A DNA stretch of 14,602 nucleotides, taken from Lobulomyces angularis. Taxonomy: Eukaryota > Chytridiomycota > Chytridiomycetes > Lobulomycetales > Lobulomycetaceae. Each line of letters opens with the position of its first letter. Positions within the stretch are counted from its first letter, which is position 1. Below, piece by piece: positions 7,765-14,602 of this stretch. A model generated the notes under the pieces. That model was not told the DNA's origin, made no database searches, and worked only from the letters and a program-made list of their open reading frames with translations. Made by a program: the position numbers and the translations under genes. The stretch is from positions 1 through 14,602 of the forward strand of contig JADHYX010000376.1 of the NCBI GenBank assembly GCA_027604685.1, read 5' to 3'.

Positions 7765-10700
7765 TTAATTCTGGTTATGAAGTATCCTTTCAAGTTTTTC
7801 CATATTTTTCATAATCTTGTCCATTCCTACTCCTTGAATAAAAAAATCTATAAAATTATTCCATTTTTTATTTACCCATTTCACCATCACCAAAATATTT
7901 CTTGCCATTTCCATTGTTGCTTTCAACCTCTTTTTTTTTTTCCTCATAATTAGCACTCTTTCTGATACTACTTTTTTTTCCTTTTTGCTGTGGAGTATTA
8001 TTTTTTTTTTTAGTTGAGAGGTTGTCATCATTACTCATCGCTTTCTCATCATCATCTTTAGATTTTCTATATAATAAATCATTTTCAGTAAAACTAATTT
8101 TCCAATTTAGTGCTCCACTTAGTAATGGTTCCATTAAATAAATCTCGAAATCAACGTTTTTGTATTTATTAAATAACTTTGGTATAAAAAATTCTTTTAT
8201 TTCAAAAATTTTTAGTTGCTTGTTTTCTTCACAGGATAAAAAGACCAAATTTTTAAATTTTAAAAAATAGTTTACATCTTCCATTTTTAATGTATCTTCT
8301 GCAGTTTTATCCAGTTTATTTTTGTATTTTAAATACTCTTCAAGTTTTTGTAAATTTTTTTTTATTGACAGACTCATAAACTCTCCTCCGCAGTGGTGCA
8401 CAATTTTTTCCAACACTCCATGTGCTGGTACAGCTCTAGGACTAACTATAATTAGGTAGCCTTTCAATGGTTTTTTTTCTGGGTTTGCTTTTGACCTTGT
8501 AATTGCCTCCTTTAAATTAAAATTAAATTTTTTTTCAGATTCTTTGTCCACTAAGAAATATTCTTCTTCATCTAAAAAAAAAATTTATATGTTACCATTA
8601 AAAAATATTTATTATTATCATTCTTATTATTATTATTTTTTTTTTAAAAAAATTTACCCAAAAATTTACCAGCAGCAATACTGGCACCAATCCATTTTAA
8701 ATTTAATACAAAACTGACCTTACTAATAGATAACAAGAACTTTTCTGTCCTTATAATCTTTGTTGCTATTAGATGAGTTGGGTTATCTTGAACATCAGTA
8801 ATGACGGATGCTCCCATTGATTTCAATATCTAAAAAAAAAAAAAAAAAAAATTAAATTCAACTACAGTAATGATATATGTTCAACCTTATGAAATTCAGC
8901 TGTTGTATCACAACCCGTAAACATAATTCTAATATTATCTTTGTCTTTATTGCTCTCTTTGGAATGTATTGCAGGCGAAACACTGGAAATAGTTTTTCTC
9001 TTTTTCCTTTGTGGAACACCTGCAACAATTTTGCTTTCTTCAACAGTTACATTTTCTCCAGTTACACTTGAATTTTTTCTCTTTGCAGAACTAGATGACA
9101 GAGGAATCTTTTTTTTTGAATCGTTATCTTGCGTATTGTTCTTTTCATTGGAAAAATCTTCTTCTTTGTTAGATTCTGATACTTCTTCATTACCAATAAT
9201 ATCCAACTTCGCTCTGGCTGATAAAGCACTTATTTCTTTTTCCTTGGTTGCCCCTGAAGCTTCTAATTTGGTCAATCTATTATCTACTATATTTGCTTCT
9301 TTCATACCACAATAAAATTTTCTCTGAGGCTCACTTTCAACGACCATATTTTTCGACAAAATATTATTTTTATGATTTTCAACGCTGGTACTTAATTGAT
9401 GGGATGTGTTTTGTGCAATGGCTGGTTGACTATTTTTTATTCTGGGAAAATGAATTTCTTCTCTTATTTTGATATCACTTTCCAAAGAAATTGTTTTATC
9501 ACCCTCCTCTAGATTCATTTTTTTACCGTTACTTTCCCTATTTTGAAAACCATTAACACTATTTTCCAAGTCATTTTTATTTGTAAATTTCAATTTGTCG
9601 TCAATTCTTTTTTCACTCTGAGGCTCGAGAAACTTTTCAATTTTTTCCTCTACAATTTTATGAACAATATCGGATTTCAGTAATTGCTCTGACTTCTCTT
9701 CATTTTCAACATTAATACTCGTATCTTCACTAGTATAAACTTTTGAATTATATTTTGTTTTATTATGATTATAATCGTAGGTTTCAACAGTGACCTTCTT
9801 TGGAGACACGCAATGTACTGATTTTTGTTCTCTTTCAACTTCACGTTCTTGATTTTTGATAGAACTTCCGTTGTAATCTTCAGTTAAGTCAACTACTGTT
9901 TTTTCATCAGGTTGCATTAGATTTATTTTCTTTGGAGAAGCTAAGTATGCCTTACTTAATGGAGGTGATTTACAAACATATGAATTTGGTAGATCACCTT
10001 CATCTACCGATTCTCTGTTGTCATTCTCATGGGAAATGTATAAACTCGATTCTACGTCACTCACCAATTCCTGTTGCTTTCTTTTTTCTAGAACTAACTC
10101 GACTTCTTGTACCCAATCCTTAACTTTTTCCTTGAAGGTTATTTTTCCCACAATTGAACCAAGTGAAGGTGGATATGCCGAGTAATGAATTCCTTCAAAA
10201 AAAAAAAGTTAAGTTTTTAGTTAGTTTAAATAGTCCAGGTTTGCAATTTTATATCTTTACTTCCTTCTTTTCGATGTTCCCAGTAAAACAAACACTCTTC
10301 CAGCCAAAGATGGTTAACGATTTGCAAATTCCATTCATCAGCTTTTACATATTTTTTACCATTAGGACTATTAATACATGATTAATTGCACATAAATTTT
10401 TATATTTTCTTTTTTTTGTTTAGCGCTACTTACTATCCGCAAATTAAATGAGTGCAAATTTTTGAAAGTTCTGGAGTGTATTGAATACCAACTAATTCAC
10501 ACATTTTTATAACATGGTCTCTAGCATCATTCACATAATTCGACTACATCATATTAACAAAAAAATACTTTTTAGTTACCACAGATGCCACAATTTTATT
10601 CAAACCAGGAATTTTCTTGGAGGGTATAGGCTGTTGGAAAAAAAAAATTTAAAAATTTAATATTGTTTAACTAATCATTTTTTTGTTCTATTTTTTTTTT

Positions 10701-11669
10701 GTAATATTGCAACGTAACACATATGCGCTGTGTACTCATTTACTGCTTCAATTCAACTTTGTTGTTTTCTTACTTGATAAAAGATAAATTCACCCGGATC
10801 AATAAAAAATTTTTTTTTTATAACTTCTTGCACCCAGTACAAATTTGCAACTACTTTACCATCATTAATTGCATTGATATAATCATAAGAATCTCGAGTT
10901 TCCAGTAAAACTATCTGAACTAAATTTTCTTTATATGTCTCTACAAAGCTTGCCCCAAATGTGCTTAATTTTTCAATGATATCATTGTATTCGGACAGTG
11001 GCAACGATGATACAAAGCTTTGTGATAAAAAAAAACAATAATCGCTTAAAAATAGTGTTTTTTCTGTATCTAATTCCAACTTCCCCGATTTACGCGATTT
11101 AACTGTATGAAACAAATGTTTAACTCAAAATTCAAAAAAAATTTCATTTGTGAAAATAAATATGTGTAAAAAAAAAAGTTCAATAGTATAGCTTGAATTA
11201 AAAAACAATAAAAAGTTTTCTTGGCATATAGCTGAACAATTGTAGAATTAATTATTACCATTCATGTTATTTCTAGTAAGAAAATCTTCAGGATTACAGT
11301 TAAAAAGCATTGGGTTAGGAAACAAATAAGGTTCAATGGGTAAATTTCTTTTAATTTTTAAACAATCATTAAAAAAGTGCGGTAGAACAATTTTCAGGTT
11401 TAATTTAAGGGCTTTTTCATAATCTGTTCCTTCAGGTTTCAGGCATACAAAATGGGTTATATCATCAGTAAAGGAATCTCTATATTGCCCACTAAATTGT
11501 GAAATTAAAACGTTAATTTTTTTTTTGGGTATTGGAAAATTTTTATTGAGTCAATAGAGATTTTTTGAATCAAAATTATATATCACCCATATGCCATTAC
11601 AGCACCATACAAAATAGGTAAATCATTAACATCCAGTTGAATTGCTGTAATTATCATATTTTCAAACAT
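7765..11669 (-). CDS. Multi-BRCT DNA-damage protein of the Rtt107/Brc1/PTIP type, 9-10 exons, about 1031-1056 aa
   Basis: Exons are 11669-11587, 11491-11259, 11102-10774, 10630-10580, 10543-10434, 10367-10261, 10192-8886, 8829-8658 and 8571 onward. Read straight, it stops at 7868 (1031 aa). A last tiny intron (7848-7890 or 7848-7875) would lead to a coding-like exon, 7847-7765. An in-frame TAA directly precedes the ATG. BRCT1 is about 1-85 (YGGQYRD across a splice, DDITHFVC). BRCT2 is about 120-212 (VVANLYWVQEVI). BRCT3 is about 222-300 (KICTHLICGYPNGKKYVKA, then NHLWLEECLFYW). A disordered, charged linker follows. BRCT5 and BRCT6 pair at about 724-960. FTG (T730) and RTEK (R767, K770) match the phosphopeptide pocket of MDC1, so it should bind gamma-H2A at stalled or broken DNA in the nucleus. 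Only five BRCTs are clear; Rtt107 and Brc1 have six. The linker carries SP sites. Confidence 0.85.
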
Positions 11670-11997
11670 TTAGATCAATAGTGTATTTTGAAATTGACAA
11701 AAAATTTAAAACACTGAATTCCAATACTCTCTAAGTAAAATCTCTATAATTTTTGTGATGAGTTGGATATTGGATGATTTGTACAAAAATACACCTATTT
11801 CTATTTTTTTTTTTTTTTTTTTTATATTTAACATAATAAAATTTTAAATTTTTACAAACAACGAAATTCAAATCAGTCTCAAATTTTCAATGCATTCACT
11901 TTTTTTCTACATTTAAAGAAATTGAATTAGGCATAATAATTAACAATTGCAACTATTTATTAATAAAAACCTTAACATTTCAGGCACTACGAAAAGA
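11670..11997. promoter_or_regulatory. Divergent spacer between the multi-BRCT and HMG-box genes
   Basis: These 328 bp between opposite ATGs should hold both promoters. A 26-bp-plus poly-T run lies near 11797-11823. A good splice acceptor, CATTTCAG, ends at 11983, only 14 bp before the HMG-box ATG. This suggests that the HMG-box transcript has a spliced 5' leader; CTAA|GTAAAA near 11733 is a possible donor. Confidence 0.45.
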
Positions 11998-12931
11998 ATG
12001 CTGAATGCGTTGAAAAAATTCAGGGAAGACAACTTTAGTATACCTAAAGATCAAACAAAAAAACCTTTAACTGCTTTTCAGCTATTTCAAAAACAAGAGT
12101 TTAGGTTTTTAAAAGAAAAAAAAGTTAAAGAGGATGTAAAAGTACTAGGAAGTAAAATTGCAGAAAAATGGAAAAATTTAGATAATAAAGAAAAAAATAA
12201 ATATATCGCAGAAAATAAAAAGTTAAAAAAAGAGTATAAATCTTTAAAAGAAAATTATGAAATGCAGCTTGATCCTAAACTTTTGTTTATTTTAAATGAA
12301 GAGCGCAGACTTGAGAAAATATTGGATGAGGAAAATATTAAAGTTTCTACAAAACCATTGAAACATCCTCTTGAACCAGAACGACCCACAAATCCTGTGA
12401 CACAGTTTGGTAAGGATTTGGTTAATGATTCAGTTGTAGTTGATGGAGTTCGCATTAACTTTGATGATCTCAATTTGCAACGTGATGAAGGGGAAACTAA
12501 GATAATGTATAAAAATAGATTGTGGAAGTTAAATCCAAAAAATATTCAAAACGTAATTATAAAATTGTTTGTTTAATCTAAATCTTTTTTCTTAGGCTTA
12601 TAAGAGTAAGTATTTGCATGATTTAAATATATATAAACAAGAATTAGAAAAGTATGAAAAGCAGCATGATTTGGACTCGCTGAAGGTTCAAATAAAGAAA
12701 CTTTTTAAAGACACTGAAAATTATACTGATATAGAGGGCTATAATGTTCAAGTATAAGTCATAATTTTTAATGAAACGTTAAAAAGATTTTTTTTATGCG
12801 TCCTATAGCGCATTTACAAAACTACAGAGAAAATGAGCCAAGACAGATACGAGAGAATAAAGAAATTACAACAAGATTTATTAATTGTAGAGGATGAGAT
12901 GTTGGAAAATAGAAAAAATATTATTAGTTAA
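11998..12931 (+). CDS. Double HMG-box protein, mitochondrial TFAM/Abf2-like, 3 exons, 277 aa
   Basis: Exons are 11998-12552, 12596-12751 and 12809-12931 (TAA), with introns of 43 and 57 bp in phase 0. HMG box A covers about residues 20-88: KKPLTAFQLFQKQEFRFL, then VLGSKIAEKWKNLDNKEKNKY and a charged helix 3. Box B begins at PERPTNPVTQFGKDLV (about 124) and resumes with RLWKLNPKNIQNAYKSKYLHDL across the first splice, after an insertion of about 20 residues. A charged helical tail of about 60 residues follows. Two tandem HMG boxes with a short basic N-terminus (MLNALKKF) and no acidic tail resemble mitochondrial nucleoid proteins, which bend and package mtDNA. A nuclear HMGB-like role is possible. 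The start is uncertain because an acceptor at 11983 could join an upstream exon; the frame is open back to 11947 but without another ATG. Confidence 0.72.
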
Positions 12932-13073
12932 TATGTAAAAAAAAAGAAAAAAAAAAATTGCAAAAAATTCAAAAAAAATTAACTATAGATTTTAATTAAG
13001 AAATTTAATTAATACCATCACGATAATTTTTTAATGATAAAAAAAGGATATACATTTAAATAAACAAAATAAT
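12932..13073. other. Short convergent spacer
   Basis: Only 142 bp of A+T-rich DNA separate the TAA of the HMG-box gene from the TAA of RLP24 on the other strand. Both polyadenylation regions must fit here, so the 3' UTRs may overlap. Confidence 0.5.
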
Positions 13074-13669
13074 TTATATAATTTCCATATCTTTAATATC
13101 TTCTGTAACCGATATTGTTTCTCTTTTATCAATAACTTTATCTTTTTGACCAGATAGCACAACATCAACATCTTTTTCTTCAGTATTGATTATTTCTTCA
13201 ACATTGAACTTCTTTCCACTTTTACTATTTAAAGTTTTTCCTAACAATCTTCGTTTTGCCAAAACTCTTTCACGTTTCTGTTTTATTTCTTGCACACGCT
13301 TCATTGCTTTTAAGGTGGTGGACATCAGTTCTCTATCATAACGAACTGGAATATTTCTGCGTTTTTCAAATTCCAAAGTTGAATCCTAATACAATTTTAA
13401 TTTATGATTTTAAAAATTACTTACAATAACCATTTCCTTCCCTGCGGCATGACGAAATGCTTTAGTCCATTTAACTTTTCTTGGATTACGCTTCATTTTA
13501 AAGTTTTTATGACATTTTGATCTACAGAATCGAAACACCTAACAATAATAAGAGTTTTAATTCAAAAAAAAAGACCAAAATGAAATACCTTTGAGTCATT
13601 ACGAACAAACATCATTCCATGACCTGGATAACAGTTGGCCGAGCAAAAAAAGCACTTTTCTAATCTCAT
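13074..13669 (-). CDS. RLP24: Ribosome biogenesis protein RLP24, 3 exons, 168 aa
   Basis: Exons are 13669-13589, 13538-13425 and 13385-13074 (TAA), with GT-AG introns of 50 and 39 bp in phase 0. This is an unmistakable eL24-like protein. The zinc ribbon has C6-x2-C9 and C32-x3-C36 (CFFC; FCRSKC), with [11 protein letters not shown] between them. Further landmarks are [20 protein letters not shown], then [13 protein letters not shown], then the basic helix [14 protein letters not shown]. In yeast, Rlp24 sits on early pre-60S particles in the nucleolus. The AAA ATPase Drg1/Afg2 strips it off in the cytoplasm, where eL24 (Rpl24) takes its place. The C-terminal tail, which in yeast recruits Drg1, is present but acidic and diverged here, and the protein is somewhat shorter than the yeast one. 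The RLP24-type extension and R-E-L motif rule out ribosomal eL24 itself. Confidence 0.95.
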
Positions 13670-13766
13670 TGATGTATAGCAATAATTATTGAAATTAAAT
13701 GACTAAGCAGAGTTTTTTTTTTTTTAGACAAAAGGAAAAAAAAAAATAATTTTCTTCTTTCATAGT
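13670..13766. promoter_or_regulatory. 97-bp bidirectional promoter
   Basis: This is the whole space between the ATG of RLP24 (minus) and the ATG of the downstream basic-protein gene (plus). It contains a poly-T tract (near 13710-13723) and a poly-A tract (near 13737-13746), which fits a nucleosome-poor shared promoter. Such an arrangement suggests co-expression. No specific factor site can be named. Confidence 0.5.
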
Positions 13767-14566
13767 ATGGTGAAACGAAGAAAGGACCGCGCACAAGCAA
13801 AGTTGGTAATTTTCAACAATTTTTTCTCCCTTTAAATTCTTTTTAATTAACAGAAGCAATTTCTTTTAGAAACAACAATCTAAATACGACAGTGATTTTG
13901 ATTCAAAGGTGAATCAATCTCCTGCGAAGTCAAATTCAAATAATGATGATACTTTAGTTATAGGATCTGTTTTGGAAACAGGCGATAACGTATTTAGCAA
14001 AAAATTAACAAAAAGTGAGAAGTTAAAATTAATCCAAGTAAAAATCATGGAAATGGAATTAAATAGAAATAAAAAAAATCTGAAACCAAAAAAGCAATTA
14101 ACAGTATATCTTTTAATTACCAGTTAATCATCTCTCTTATTATCCTTTTAGCCACAGGAAAACTTGCATTTGTCAAAGTTGAAAAAGAAAGAAGCCAAGC
14201 TTATTGAAAAAATAAATATTAAAAATAATAAATTAATGTCAAAGGCACGAGATATTCTGCAAAATTCGTTTAACAGCCAAGATAATGCCGAAGATATCTC
14301 TTTACAAAGCTTTTCAGCAGATTTTTTTGGTGAAGGTTTGAAAAGAAAGACTTTTGAAGGAACTGATAAACATAGTTATACATTGAAAAAGAAGCGGAAA
14401 ATTAAAGATGCTCTGCAAGAGGATGAACCAAGCTTAGTTACAGTAAGTTATAGTGTAAGTCATAAAATATTTACTTTTTATGTAAAAGGGAGATTTCCAT
14501 ACTAAAGAAACTGTCCAAAATGAAGCTGTGGCTCAAGCAGGAGATAAAGTAGTATTATTTGCATAG
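13767..14566 (+). CDS. Basic lysine-rich protein of unknown function, 4 exons, 213 aa
   Basis: Exons are 13767-13805, 13870-14103, 14152-14442 and 14489-14566 (TAG). Introns are 64, 48 and 46 bp in phase 0. Donors are GTAATT, GTATAT and GTAAGT. The first acceptor must be the TTTTAG at 13869, because the closer CAG at 13853 puts a stop in frame. The protein starts MVKRRKDRAQAK, has a Ser/Asn/Asp-rich segment, then NVFSKKLTKSEKLKL and about 80 residues of charged helix. It ends with a nuclear-localisation-like KKKRKIK and the tail DKVVLFA. I do not recognise the family. KKLTKSEKLKL is reminiscent of SLX9/FAM207-type ribosome factors, but their other hallmark motifs are not seen. The basic composition and the shared promoter with RLP24 suggest, but do not show, a nucleolar role. 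Confidence 0.65.
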
Positions 14567-14602
14567 CTTAAAGTAAACTAATTTGTAACAAAAAAAAAAA
14601 AA
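14567..14602. other. 3' flank ending in poly-A
   Basis: These 36 bp follow the last stop codon and end in a run of A at the window edge. Nothing more can be said. Confidence 0.5.

Noticed and set aside
8858..10123. Several plus-strand and alternate-frame minus-strand open frames within the BRCT linker exon
   Set aside because: The linker exon 8886-10192 is in frame with flanking BRCT domains, and the others are shadows of it.
10154..10381. 75-codon plus-strand open frame
   Set aside because: It is antisense to two BRCT exons and their intron, whose minus-strand translations match the family well.
11947..11997. TTG start for the HMG-box protein
   Set aside because: Non-ATG initiation is unlikely for this gene, a splice acceptor interrupts the segment at 11983, and the added residues do not belong to the HMG fold.
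13854..13869. Upstream acceptor (CAG at 13853) for the last gene's second exon
   Set aside because: Using it places TAA in frame nine codons later. The TTTTAG at 13869 keeps a long open frame.
1..14602. Bacterial-style operons, Shine-Dalgarno sites, CRISPR arrays or phage defence systems
   Set aside because: Every gene is intron-containing and the products are eukaryotic. No spaced direct-repeat array is present, and GA-rich stretches before ATGs are not meaningful as ribosome-binding sites here.

Overview
The window is nuclear DNA from a eukaryote. It is strongly A+T-dominated, full of long poly-T and poly-A runs, and carries eight protein genes. All eight are interrupted by short GT-AG introns; I placed 27, mostly 36-95 bp. 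Stops are TAA, TAG and TGA, which fits the standard code. The protein set points to an early-diverging, probably zoosporic fungus or close relative such as a chytrid-, Rozella- or aphelid-like lineage. It includes an RLP24 ribosome-assembly factor, a fungal-type mitochondrial K+/H+ exchange-related protein, an Rtt107/Brc1-type multi-BRCT protein, a mitochondrial-type double HMG-box protein and a candidate ciliary lebercilin-like protein. The lineage is inference and rests partly on the lebercilin call.

Layout: a START-domain protein (minus, 219-1493). A gene-poor 1.1 kb gap with an unexplained island of complex sequence and small hairpins. A Mit_KHE1-family protein (minus, 2571-3544). A long divergent spacer. 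An approximately 820-residue coiled-coil, lebercilin-like protein (plus, 4117-6902). A 51-residue single-pass membrane microprotein, possibly Cox14-like (plus, 7190-7472). A roughly 1,030-1,055-residue multi-BRCT protein of the Rtt107/Brc1/PTIP type (minus, 7765-11669). A TFAM-like HMG-box protein (plus, 11998-12931). RLP24 (minus, 13074-13669). A basic protein of unknown function sharing a 97-bp divergent spacer with RLP24 (plus, 13767-14566).

There is no operon logic. Three products look mitochondrial (Mit_KHE1, the Cox14-like microprotein, the HMG-box protein), so the organism probably keeps respiring mitochondria with their own DNA. One gene serves DNA-damage signalling at gamma-H2A chromatin and one or two serve 60S ribosome assembly. 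No mobile element, tRNA, rRNA or CRISPR array was seen. Gene models were built by hand from reading frame, splice consensus and family resemblance. Start codons and a few splice choices are uncertain and are flagged.
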